Source of the DNA: Mayfieldus sp038317345
GTDB taxonomy: Bacteria; Actinomycetota; Thermoleophilia; Solirubrobacterales; 70-9
NCBI GenBank assembly: GCA_038317345.1
Contig: JBBQBH010000064.1
Coordinates: 1-14,098, forward strand
Length of the DNA stretch: 14,098 bases
Direction of reading: 5' to 3'
Part shown: in pieces, positions 7,036 through 13,315 of the stretch
Layout: each line of letters opens with the position of its first letter
Numbering within the stretch: position 1 is the first letter of the stretch
Notes under the pieces: model-generated
Database searches by the model: none
What the model was told of the DNA's origin: nothing
Seen by the model: the letters and a program-made list of their open reading frames with translations, nothing else
Made by a program: the position numbers and the translations under genes

Positions 7036-7061
7036 TGCTCGCGGACGCAATCATCGACTGA
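7035..7061 (+). other. Bridging 8-codon ORF from a local duplication
   Basis: ATG 7035 overlaps the nitroreductase stop, and its TGA (7059-7061) overlaps the glpD ATG at 7061, so a ribosome could pass from gene to gene by two stop-start steps. The peptide, MLADAIID, mirrors the glpD N-terminus MLSRADAIEA. The DNA shows why: blocks TCGACTGATGCTC (7028-7040) and GACGCAATC (7044-7052) recur at 7054-7066 and 7076-7084. Translation is inferred, not shown; it may simply be the scar of a duplication. Confidence 0.45.
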
Positions 7062-8743
7062 TGCTCTCCCGCGCCGACGCAATCGAGGCGATCGCCGGCC
7101 AGCGGTTCGAGGTCGTCGTGATCGGCGGCGGCGTCACCGGCGCCGGCGTGGCGCTCGACGCCGCATCGCGCGGCTACTCGGTCGCCCTGCTGGAGCGCGA
7201 CGACTACGCCTCCGGGACCTCCAGCCGCTCGTCGAAGATGGTGCACGGCGGGCTGCGCTACCTGCGCAACTTCGACCTCGGCCTGGTGCGCGAGGCGCTG
7301 ATGGAGCGCCAGCTGATGGTGCAGCTCGCGCCCCATCTGGTCTATCCGACGCCGTTCCTGGTCCCGACCCTTGGCGAGGACCGCCGCAGCCGCAGCATCG
7401 GCATCGGGCTGAACATGTACGACGTCATGGCGACGACGCGCGTCGGCCGCAGCCGGCGCGAGATGCGGGCCTCGAAGGAGGAGGACGAGGAGTACTCGTG
7501 GGCGCCGGACCGTCACCGCACGATCGACGGTGCCGAGGCGGCGGAGCTTGTCCCGGCGCTTGCGCCTCGCGATCCGGCCTCGGCCTATCTGTTCTACGAC
7601 TGCCAGACCGACGACGCGCGCCTCGTGCTGACGATCCTCGGGGAGGCAGAGAGGTTCGGCGCCGTGATGCTGAACGGCGCCGACGTGACTGGGCTGATCG
7701 ACCGCGACGGCCATGCCGCCGGCGTCGCCTTCGTCGAGGCCGAGTCCTGTCAGCAGATGGAGGTCGAGGCCGAAAACGTTGTCAACGCGACCGGCGTCTG
7801 GGCGGACCGAATCCGGCCCGAGGTGGCCGAGGAGGAGGACATGCCGAGGATCGCACCAAGCCGGGGCACGCACGTGATCGTCGACCAGAAGGACCTGCCG
7901 ACGGGTGAAGCGGCCTGCATCGTCCCTGCCGGCGAGGACCGAACGATCTTCGCCCTGCCCTGGTACGGGCATACCTTGATCGGGACCACCGACAACGACT
8001 ACGACGGCGACATCTCCCATGTCGCCCCCTCGCCGGACGATGTCGAGTACCTGCTCGAGGCGACGAACGCCTTCTTCGGGACCGAGCTGAGCGTGTCTGA
8101 TCTCAGGGGCGCCTACGCCGGGGTGCGGCCACTGATTGCGACCGGCGACCCGCGCAAGTCGGTCGACATCTCGCGCAGGGCGGAGCTTTATGAGACCTCG
8201 TCGGGGATGCTGACGATCACCGGCGGCAAGCTGACCACGTGGCGGCGGATGGCGAAGCAGACCGTCGACCGTCTGGTGGAGCGCGAGGGGCGCGACGCAC
8301 CCTGCCGCACCTCCGAGATCCCGCTCGGGATGGAGGCGCGCCCCGAGGACCTCGACGTGGGGGATTGGCTCAGCGAGACAGCGCGCAATCAGCTCGCATT
8401 TCGCTATGGCCATGCGTCGCGGGCCGTCCTCGACCTCGCCGAGCAGCGCTCAGAGCTGGCCGCGCCGATCGTCGAAGGATCCCCCGACCTGCTGGCCGAG
8501 GCGGTGATCGCCGCTCGCCTTGAGCAGGCTCGCAGCGTCGGCGACGTGCTTCTGCGTCGCACCCGGCTCGGCATCCTCGCCGCGGCGGGGCTGCGTGACG
8601 CCGACTCGGTGATGCCGGTCGCCGAGACGATGGGGAGGGAGCTTGGGTGGTCGTCCGAGCGGGTCCGGGATGAGGCCGAAGCCTGGGTCGAGGTGGCGCG
8701 GGCCGAGGGCGTCGATCCGGCAGCGGACTCAGTCGCCTCCTAG
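7061..8743 (+). CDS. glpD: Aerobic glycerol-3-phosphate dehydrogenase (FAD-dependent)
   Basis: This 560-residue enzyme oxidises sn-glycerol 3-phosphate to dihydroxyacetone phosphate, passing electrons through FAD to the quinone pool at the inner face of the membrane. Evidence: N-terminal Rossmann motif VVVIGGGVTGAG (Gly22, Gly24, Gly27), the family signature GTSSRSSKMVHGGLRYL, an FAD/substrate-domain segment with PWYGHTLIGTTDNDYDG, the GGKLTTWRRMA motif, and a helical C-terminal cap (about 405-540) containing the conserved LLRRTRLG. The length is typical. ATG 7061 is chosen because it precedes the first conserved residues by the usual distance; no Shine-Dalgarno is visible, and initiation may depend on coupling from the overlapping 8-codon ORF. 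No glycerol kinase or facilitator gene lies in the window. The following transaldolase and epimerase suggest a loose sugar/triose-phosphate grouping, not a proven operon. Confidence 0.95.
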   Translation: MLSRADAIEAIAGQRFEVVVIGGGVTGAGVALDAASRGYSVALLERDDYASGTSSRSSKMVHGGLRYLRNFDLGLVREALMERQLMVQLAPHLVYPTPFLVPTLGEDRRSRSIGIGLNMYDVMATTRVGRSRREMRASKEEDEEYSWAPDRHRTIDGAEAAELVPALAPRDPASAYLFYDCQTDDARLVLTILGEAERFGAVMLNGADVTGLIDRDGHAAGVAFVEAESCQQMEVEAENVVNATGVWADRIRPEVAEEEDMPRIAPSRGTHVIVDQKDLPTGEAACIVPAGEDRTIFALPWYGHTLIGTTDNDYDGDISHVAPSPDDVEYLLEATNAFFGTELSVSDLRGAYAGVRPLIATGDPRKSVDISRRAELYETSSGMLTITGGKLTTWRRMAKQTVDRLVEREGRDAPCRTSEIPLGMEARPEDLDVGDWLSETARNQLAFRYGHASRAVLDLAEQRSELAAPIVEGSPDLLAEAVIAARLEQARSVGDVLLRRTRLGILAAAGLRDADSVMPVAETMGRELGWSSERVRDEAEAWVEVARAEGVDPAADSVAS

Positions 8744-8759
8744 TTCCCCGGTCTGTCCT

Positions 8760-8798
8760 GGGCCGGCTCGCTCGAGTCGGCCCGTCCGCTGTCCGGAC
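8760..8798 (+). terminator. Twin hairpins after glpD
   Basis: Two adjacent inverted repeats fill most of the 70 bp between glpD and the next gene: GGGCCG (8760-8765) with CGGCCC (8778-8783), then GTCCG (8784-8788) with CGGAC (8794-8798). There is no T tract, so this is at best a weak or GC-type terminator, or a processing or stability structure, just upstream of the putative promoter box of the transaldolase gene. Confidence 0.4.
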
Positions 8799-8813
8799 CC
8801 TTAAGCTGAGGTA

Positions 8814-9509
8814 ATGAGGCTTTTCATCGACACCGGCGCGGTTTCAGAGGTCGAGGAGATCGCCGCCTGGGGGATCCTCTCCGGCGCGACCACCAACCCG
8901 TCCCTGCTCGCCAAGGAAGACGGCGACCCCGGCGACATCATCAGGCGCATCTGCGAGCTGGTTCGCGGCCCGGTCTCGGCCGAGGTCGTCTCCCAGGAAC
9001 CGCAGGGGATGATCGACGAGGGGCGCGCCCTGCGCGAGCTGCACGAGCACGTGACGGTCAAGGTCCCCTTCTGCGAGGAGGGGCTCACCGCCACGAAGGC
9101 GCTCACCGACGAGGGAACGCCGGTCAACATGACCTTGGTCTTCTCGCCCAACCAGGCGCTGCTCGCGGCGGCCTCGGGTGCCACCTACGTCTCCTGCTTC
9201 ATGGGCCGGCTCGACGACATATCGATCGACTCTGGCGCGGTGCTCGAGGAGATCGCCGAGGCGCTGCGGGCCGGAGGCATGACCTCGGAGATCATCGCCG
9301 CCTCGATCCGCCACCCCGAGCACGTGGTGACCGCCGCCACCCTGGGCTGCGAGATAGCGACCCTTCCGGCGAAGGTCCTGAAGCAGATGCTCGACCACCC
9401 GCTGACCGACGCCGGCGCGGAGAAGTTCCGCAAGGACTGGGAGTCGCGCCCCGAGTTCGGCGAGTGGCTGCGCGAGCTCACCGAGAAGCGCCTCGCGGCC
9501 AAGGCCTAG
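8814..9509 (+). CDS. Transaldolase / fructose-6-phosphate aldolase family protein (TalC/MipB type)
   Basis: This 231-residue cytoplasmic class I aldolase belongs to the short, single-domain transaldolase subfamily. It transfers a dihydroxyacetone unit between sugar phosphates in the non-oxidative pentose phosphate pathway, or cleaves fructose 6-phosphate. The Schiff-base lysine is Lys83 in HVTVKVPF. Other signatures are the N-terminal RLFIDTG, the SGATTNPSLL loop near residues 23-32, the VNMTLVFSPNQALLAA strand-helix, YVSCFMGRLDD, and the late HPEHV and ATLPAKVL segments that build the TIM barrel. Length and motifs fit TalC/MipB; sequence alone does not settle transaldolase against F6P aldolase. 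ATG 8814 begins the canonical N-terminus. GAGG lies only 2 bases upstream, too close to serve; a TAAGCT box (8802-8807) 6 bases before the start suggests a leaderless mRNA. Confidence 0.92.
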   Translation: MRLFIDTGAVSEVEEIAAWGILSGATTNPSLLAKEDGDPGDIIRRICELVRGPVSAEVVSQEPQGMIDEGRALRELHEHVTVKVPFCEEGLTATKALTDEGTPVNMTLVFSPNQALLAAASGATYVSCFMGRLDDISIDSGAVLEEIAEALRAGGMTSEIIAASIRHPEHVVTAATLGCEIATLPAKVLKQMLDHPLTDAGAEKFRKDWESRPEFGEWLRELTEKRLAAKA

Positions 9510-9519
9510 TCGGCCCTGC

Positions 9520-10419
9520 ATGAAGGTTCTGGTCACCGGGGCGAGCGGTTTCCTCGGTGGATCGCTCTGTACGGAGCTGGCCCAGCGTGGACACGAGCCG
9601 GTCGCGATGGTGCGGCGGCCGGGCTCCGGTCCGGCCGGCGTCGCCGAGGTGCCCGGCGACCTCGCCGATGCCGACTCGCTGCGTGACGCGCTGGCTTCAG
9701 CGAGCCCGGAGGTCGTCGTCCACCTTGCCGCCGAGATTGCTTCGCAACGCAGCGCCGCGAAGGTCCGCGAGGTCAACGTCGAGGGCACGAAGCGAGTGAT
9801 CGAGGCCGCCGAAGCGGCTGGCACGCGGCGACTCGTCTTCGCGTCGACGGTGGTGACCGGCGACGCGGGCGGCGAGCTTCTCGACGAGACGAGCACGCTG
9901 CCGGTCCAGACCGCCTATGGCGCCAGCAAGCAGGAGGGCGAGCGGCTTGTGCGCGACTCCGGTCTGGAGGACGTCGTGCTGCGTCCATCGCACGTCTATG
10001 GCGCCGGCGGCTGGTTCGAGGAGGAGTTCGTCAAACGCCTGCGCCAATCCGGTCGCTTCGCGGTGATCGGCCGCGGCGACAACTGGTGGGACGTGGTCCG
10101 CGACGCCGATGTCGTGCAGGCGTTCGTTCTCGCTGTCGACAAGGCCACGCCCGGCTCGACCTTCCATGTCGTCGACGACGAGCCGATCCGCTTCTACGAC
10201 TTCATTGCCCTTACCGCCGAGGAGCTGGGGCTCGGCCCGCCGCGTCGAGTCCCCGCCTGGGTGGCACGCCTGGCGGCCGGTGCAGACCCAGTCACGGCGG
10301 TGACCCGGTCGGCGCGCTCGTCCAACGCAAGGATCAAGCAGGAGCTGGGCTGGGCGCCGCGCTTCGCCACCGCAGAGCAGGGAGTTCCCGACGCAATCGC
10401 CGTCCTCGGCGGGCGGTGA
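9520..10419 (+). CDS. NAD-dependent epimerase/dehydratase family protein
   Basis: This 299-residue short-chain dehydrogenase of the extended type probably acts on a nucleotide sugar or a related alcohol or ketone. Visible features: NAD-binding TGASGFLGG (Gly7, Gly10, Gly13), the strand-helix HLAAEIA, catalytic Ser109/Thr110 in FASTVV, and Tyr133 with Lys137 in AYGASK. A substrate-side LRPSHVYGAGG motif and a C-terminal KQELGWAPRFATAEQGV follow, all as in UDP-glucose 4-epimerase relatives. The substrate is not identifiable. It begins 10 bp after the transaldolase stop with no convincing Shine-Dalgarno, so it is probably cotranscribed with that gene. Length and ends look normal. Confidence 0.9.
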   Translation: MKVLVTGASGFLGGSLCTELAQRGHEPVAMVRRPGSGPAGVAEVPGDLADADSLRDALASASPEVVVHLAAEIASQRSAAKVREVNVEGTKRVIEAAEAAGTRRLVFASTVVTGDAGGELLDETSTLPVQTAYGASKQEGERLVRDSGLEDVVLRPSHVYGAGGWFEEEFVKRLRQSGRFAVIGRGDNWWDVVRDADVVQAFVLAVDKATPGSTFHVVDDEPIRFYDFIALTAEELGLGPPRRVPAWVARLAAGADPVTAVTRSARSSNARIKQELGWAPRFATAEQGVPDAIAVLGGR

Positions 10420-10420
10420 A

Positions 10421-10435
10421 TATCCTGGCGTCTCT
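10421..10435 (+). promoter_or_regulatory. Possible promoter -10 box and leaderless start for the Rho-like gene
   Basis: TATCCT (10421-10426) fits the actinobacterial TANNNT -10 consensus and lies 9 bases before GTG 10436, where no Shine-Dalgarno is visible. Transcription would start at or within a few bases of the start codon. No recognisable -35 hexamer is present. This is an inference from spacing. Confidence 0.35.
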
Positions 10436-11779
10436 GTGACCCCGGCCAAGCTCGAATCACAGCACCTCGCCGAGCTGCACGCACGGGCCGCCGAGCTGGG
10501 CGTGCCCGGCTTCCGCCGCATGCGCCGCGACGAGCTGATCGCGGAGTTGATGGCCAGAGATGGCGGCGAAGCGGCCCCAGAGGAGGCGGAGGCCGAGCGC
10601 CCGCCCGCCGAGGAGGCCGATGTCCAAATCGCCGAGGAGGCTGAGGCACCGGCCGCTGAAGAGGCGGAAGACGAACAGCCGCAGGACGCGGAGCCCCCTG
10701 CCAAGAAGGGGCGGGGCAGGGAGGAGGAGGCGACTGGAGAGCCGGTGAGCGGCGTCCTCGACGTGGTCTCGGCCGGCCACGGCTTCCTGCGGTTGCGCGG
10801 CTTGGAGCCTGACCCCGACGATGTCTACATCTCCGCCTCGCAGATCCGCCGCTGCGAGCTGCGTGCCGGCGACCAGGTCGAGGGCCCTGCTCGCCAGCCC
10901 CGGCGCGGCGAGCGTCACCCGGCGCTGGTGCGGGTGGAGCGGGTAAACGGCGAGGAGCCCGGGGAGGAGCGGAGCGCCGGCTTCGAAGAGCTGACCCCAG
11001 TGACCCCCCGGCGTCGAATCCCGATCAGTCCCGACCCTGACGACGTGCTGGTGCGCGCGGTCGATCTGCTTGCTCCGCTCGCCTTCGGCCAGCGGGTCCT
11101 GGTCGTCTCCGAGCCGCATTCAGGCCGCACGACGCTGCTGCGCGGGCTGGTGAAGGCGATCGGCGCCGCCGACGATCCGCCCGGAGTGATCATGCTGCTC
11201 GTCGACGAGCGACCCGAAGAGGTGACCGAGTGGAAACGGCAGGCCACTGGGGTGGAGATCGTCGCGGCGCCCTCGGACCTCGACGCCGCCGAGCAGGTGC
11301 GCCACGCCGAGCTCGCCGTAACCCGGGCCAAGCGACGCGCGGAGAGCGGCGAGGACGTTGTGGTGATCGTCGACTCGCTGACCCGGTTGGGAGTCGCGTA
11401 TCGCGACCCGATTGCGGTCAAGCCCGTGTTCGGCGCCGGTCGCGAGCTGGAAGAGGACGGCAGTGGCTCGCTGACCATGATCGCGACGGTTCTGAAGGAA
11501 ACCGAGGACGGGGAAGGGGCCGTGGAGGCTGTCGAGACGACCGAGAACGCGACGATCGTGCTCGACGCCGAGCTTGCAGCGGCCGGGGTCCATCCGGCGA
11601 TCGACGTTGCGCACACCACCGTCGTCGCGGAGGATCAGCTGCGCGATGGCGCGGAGCTGGAGGCAGTGCGGCGCCTGCGCGAGGAGCTCAGCGGCGCCGA
11701 CCCGGGCGCCGCCGCCGAGGCATTGGCGGAGCGGATCAGGAGCTCGGCCTCGAATGCCGAGCTCCTCTCTTCCCTCTAG
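10436..11779 (+). CDS. Divergent Rho-like protein, probably without ATPase activity
   Basis: This 447-residue homolog of transcription terminator Rho retains a Rho_N helix domain (about 7-42), a Pro/Glu/Ala-rich acidic insert (about 43-100), a cold-shock-type RNA-binding domain (about 103-165; GHGFLRLRG, DDVYISASQIRRCELRAGD) and the RecA-like core. The core keeps VDERPEEVTEW (with the catalytic Glu) and Walker B VVVIVDSLTRLGVAYR (Asp313). But the P-loop reads EPHSGRTT: the essential GKT lysine is Arg231 and the preceding conserved Lys is His. The Q-loop (LSGGVD...PKRFFGAARN in Rho) is shortened to KPVFGAGREL, and the NRSGTRREELL arginine-finger region is AHTTVVAEDQLRD. It is therefore likely an RNA-binding pseudo-ATPase or Rho modulator, not the working terminator. 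I recall similar divergent Rho-like proteins in Thermoleophilia but could not check. GTG 10436 is followed at once by the Rho_N fold. Confidence 0.85.
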   Translation: MTPAKLESQHLAELHARAAELGVPGFRRMRRDELIAELMARDGGEAAPEEAEAERPPAEEADVQIAEEAEAPAAEEAEDEQPQDAEPPAKKGRGREEEATGEPVSGVLDVVSAGHGFLRLRGLEPDPDDVYISASQIRRCELRAGDQVEGPARQPRRGERHPALVRVERVNGEEPGEERSAGFEELTPVTPRRRIPISPDPDDVLVRAVDLLAPLAFGQRVLVVSEPHSGRTTLLRGLVKAIGAADDPPGVIMLLVDERPEEVTEWKRQATGVEIVAAPSDLDAAEQVRHAELAVTRAKRRAESGEDVVVIVDSLTRLGVAYRDPIAVKPVFGAGRELEEDGSGSLTMIATVLKETEDGEGAVEAVETTENATIVLDAELAAAGVHPAIDVAHTTVVAEDQLRDGAELEAVRRLREELSGADPGAAAEALAERIRSSASNAELLSSL

Positions 11780-11780
11780 T

Positions 11781-11796
11781 CCCCGGAGCGCCGGGG
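11781..11796. terminator. Bidirectional hairpin between convergent genes
   Basis: A perfect 6-bp GC stem, CCCCGG-AGCG-CCGGGG, sits in the 24 bp between the Rho-like stop (11779) and the minus-strand stop (11804). Its place between converging genes suggests a shared terminator, although neither side has a T tract. Confidence 0.55.
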
Positions 11797-11803
11797 TCCG
11801 CCG

Positions 11804-12271
11804 TCAGCGGCGGTAAGCGATACGACGCCAGGAAGGCTCTTTGGAGAGCTCGATCAGCTCCGCGCTGCGCTCCGGCTGTACGTAGCCGAAGGTCTGGTTG
11901 TCGTCGTCGAAGACCACGTCCAGCTCACCCTCCTTGACCCTTTGGTCAAGCCAGGCACCGCGGAAGACAAGGCGGCGAATCCAGTGCACGAGGCTGCGGT
12001 TGGCGGGGCCGACCAGCTCGTCCCAGTTGCCGTTGATGTGCTCGCCAAGCGCTGAGGACGGCTCGCCGATCTCGCCGTTGACGGCGAGGTCGAGCAGGTC
12101 CTCGAGCTCCTCGTCGCTCAAGCCCTGGTCGACGAACTTGAGCTTGACCGCCGCCTGTTCGACCCGCTGCGCGAAGTCCTCCTCGTTAAAGGAGAAGCGA
12201 AGCTCGCCGTACTCGAGAACATAGTCCGAGCCCGACTCGTAATTCCCTCTGCGGGTTGTCTTCTCTTCCAC
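11804..12271 (-). CDS. Conserved-looking acidic protein of unknown function
   Basis: I do not recognise this family. The chosen start, GTG 12271 (minus strand), gives 155 residues. The frame stays open for about 120 codons upstream, but that part is Arg/Pro/Ser-rich and looks like noise, while the composition becomes protein-like just after this GTG (VEEKTTRRGNYESGSDYVLEYG). The protein is acidic, with no signal peptide or membrane helix. A beta-rich start (YVLEYGELRFSF) leads to a helical centre with an acidic run (LSDEELEDLLDLAV), then HWIRRLVFRGAWLDQRV and an acidic strand LDVVFDDDNQTFGYV. There is no good Shine-Dalgarno. It converges on the Rho-like gene and diverges from DUF192. The frame is very probably real, since it is the only open frame with protein-like composition here; its function is unknown. 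Confidence 0.7.
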   Translation of the reverse strand: MEEKTTRRGNYESGSDYVLEYGELRFSFNEEDFAQRVEQAAVKLKFVDQGLSDEELEDLLDLAVNGEIGEPSSALGEHINGNWDELVGPANRSLVHWIRRLVFRGAWLDQRVKEGELDVVFDDDNQTFGYVQPERSAELIELSKEPSWRRIAYRR

Positions 12272-12440
12272 GCTATGAGCCAGTGAATCGCCGCGGACAC
12301 CGTGCCCCCGGCGGCCATCGAATCTTGTCGCTGATTCTATGCCGGTGCGGGGGCAGGAGGGGGTCTGAACGAGCCTTTGCACCGTGGGAGATTCGTTGCG
12401 GCCGGGGGCGAGGTCCCGATCGCAATCGCATTGCTTCGAT

Positions 12441-12980
12441 ATGGAGCCGCGCCGGTTGCGCCGTTTGCCGCGGGCCGAGGTGCACGGCATCGAGGTGCCG
12501 GTGGCGCAGGGCCTGCGTGCCCGCCTGCTCGGGCTCGCGTTGCTGCGCCGGGAGTGGGCTGGGCCGGGGCTGCTGATCCCTCGCTGCAGCAGCATCCACA
12601 CCTTCGGGATGCGCTTCGCACTCGACATCGTCTTCCTTGATGGCGAGGGCCGGACGCTGCGCGAGGTACCGGGCGTTCCCCGGTCGCGCGTTGTCTCCTG
12701 CGGAGGCGCGGCAGCCGTGCTCGAGACGCCTGCGGGCGTTTACAGCTCCGCCTGCCGGGTACCGCGCCCGGAGACCAACAAGGAGGTCGACATGAGCCTC
12801 ATCGACAAGCTGACCGGCCGCGCCAAGAAGGCGGCTGGGGACCTCACCGGCGACGGGTCATTGCGCCGTGAGGGCACCAAGGAAGAAAAGAAGGGCGAGG
12901 CGAAGGAAAAGCTCAACCGCGCCCAGGATGCAGTTGAGGACAAGGCCGACGAGGTCGCGGACCTCGAGCGCAAGACCTGA
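12441..12980 (+). CDS. DUF192 protein running in frame into CsbD
   Basis: The DUF192 domain covers residues about 1-100 from ATG 12441: RRLPRAEVHGIEVPVAQ, then RARLLGLALLRREWAG, PRCSSIHTFGMRFALDIVFLD and VVSCGGAAAVLETPAG are all hallmark segments. The family (about 100-150 residues, often secreted or cytoplasmic) has no settled biochemical role. Oddly, no stop follows the domain: the frame passes through a short linker (VYSSACRVPRPETNKEVD) straight into a complete CsbD protein, giving a potential 179-residue fusion. The usual DUF192 C-terminal segment after the PAG turn seems missing, which suggests a deletion that fused the genes. GTG 12384 is an alternative start, but the added residues look unlike a protein. 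No Shine-Dalgarno precedes ATG 12441. The 169 bp upstream, shared with the divergent minus-strand gene, contain no promoter I can support. Confidence 0.75.
   Translation: MEPRRLRRLPRAEVHGIEVPVAQGLRARLLGLALLRREWAGPGLLIPRCSSIHTFGMRFALDIVFLDGEGRTLREVPGVPRSRVVSCGGAAAVLETPAGVYSSACRVPRPETNKEVDMSLIDKLTGRAKKAAGDLTGDGSLRREGTKEEKKGEAKEKLNRAQDAVEDKADEVADLERKT
12792..12980 (+). CDS. CsbD-like stress response protein (internal start)
   Basis: This is a complete 62-residue CsbD-family protein: small, hydrophilic, highly charged and helical, with the typical opening MSLIDKLTGRAKKAAGDLTG, a GxxKEEKKGEAKEK centre and a closing DKADEVADLE helix. CsbD relatives are induced by general stress, but their molecular role is unsettled. 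An exceptionally strong Shine-Dalgarno (AAGGAGGT, 12780-12787) precedes ATG 12792, so it is almost certainly made as a separate protein even though the frame is open from the DUF192 gene. The length matches the family. Confidence 0.88.
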   Translation: MSLIDKLTGRAKKAAGDLTGDGSLRREGTKEEKKGEAKEKLNRAQDAVEDKADEVADLERKT

Positions 12981-13020
12981 AGGGCGCAGGAGGCGTCGCG
13001 GGGGAGGGGTGGGTGAGTCG

Positions 13021-13104
13021 ATGCGCGTGATGCTCGCCATCTATATGGCCGCAATCACGGGCGGACTCGCCTACTTCATCGTCATCGGGTTGACGCACCA
13101 CTAG
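13021..13104 (+). CDS. 27-residue single-helix membrane peptide
   Basis: ATG 13021 opens a 27-codon frame, MRVMLAIYMAAITG followed by GLAYFIVIGLTHH, made of one hydrophobic helix with a short charged N-terminus and a His-His end. A purine-rich stretch with GGGGAGGGG and GGGTGAG lies 5-20 bases upstream and can serve as ribosome site. Similar tiny membrane proteins are common in actinobacteria and often missed. It stands 40 bp after csbD and 10 bp before the next frame, so it probably belongs to the same transcript. No function can be assigned. Confidence 0.6.
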   Translation: MRVMLAIYMAAITGGLAYFIVIGLTHH

Positions 13105-13114
13105 AGGCAGGGTC

Positions 13115-13315
13115 GTGCGGCGCTTTTTGCGCGACAACAGCCTCTCGATCTTCCTGCGCCCGCGCGGCTCGCCGGAGTCGAAGCCGGTCGGGGCAGGGGC
13201 ACGGGGGGACGGACGTGGAGGGCTGAGCGGCTCGGGGGGAGAAGTTGCGAGCGCCGGGTCCTTGATCCGGCGTGCTGCCGGAGGCCCAACAACTCGCGAC
13301 CGTGGTGGTCTGTGA
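13115..13315 (+). pseudogene. Internally deleted DUF6766-like membrane protein remnant
   Basis: GTG 13115 encodes RRFLRDNSLSI, the typical N-terminus of a family of about 200-residue actinobacterial membrane proteins that I recall as DUF6766. It is joined directly to FLRPRGSPESKPVG, which resembles that family's C-terminus. The membrane helices and loops expected between them are absent, so about 150 codons seem to have been lost in frame, perhaps by recombination at the repeated Leu-Ser-(Ile/Leu)-Phe codons. The rest of the frame is low-complexity Gly/Arg/Ser and overlaps the response-regulator start, so the original stop is probably lost too. The family match is from memory. Confidence 0.55.

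Noticed and set aside
7016..8413. 465-codon open frame on the minus strand opposite glpD
   Set aside because: It mirrors glpD codons (RR, AA, GR runs) with no domain; glpD is unmistakable on the plus strand.
12272..12628. Upstream extension of the minus-strand unknown protein
   Set aside because: Arg/Ser/Pro-rich translation lies opposite DUF192 coding sequence; the change to protein-like composition coincides with GTG 12271.
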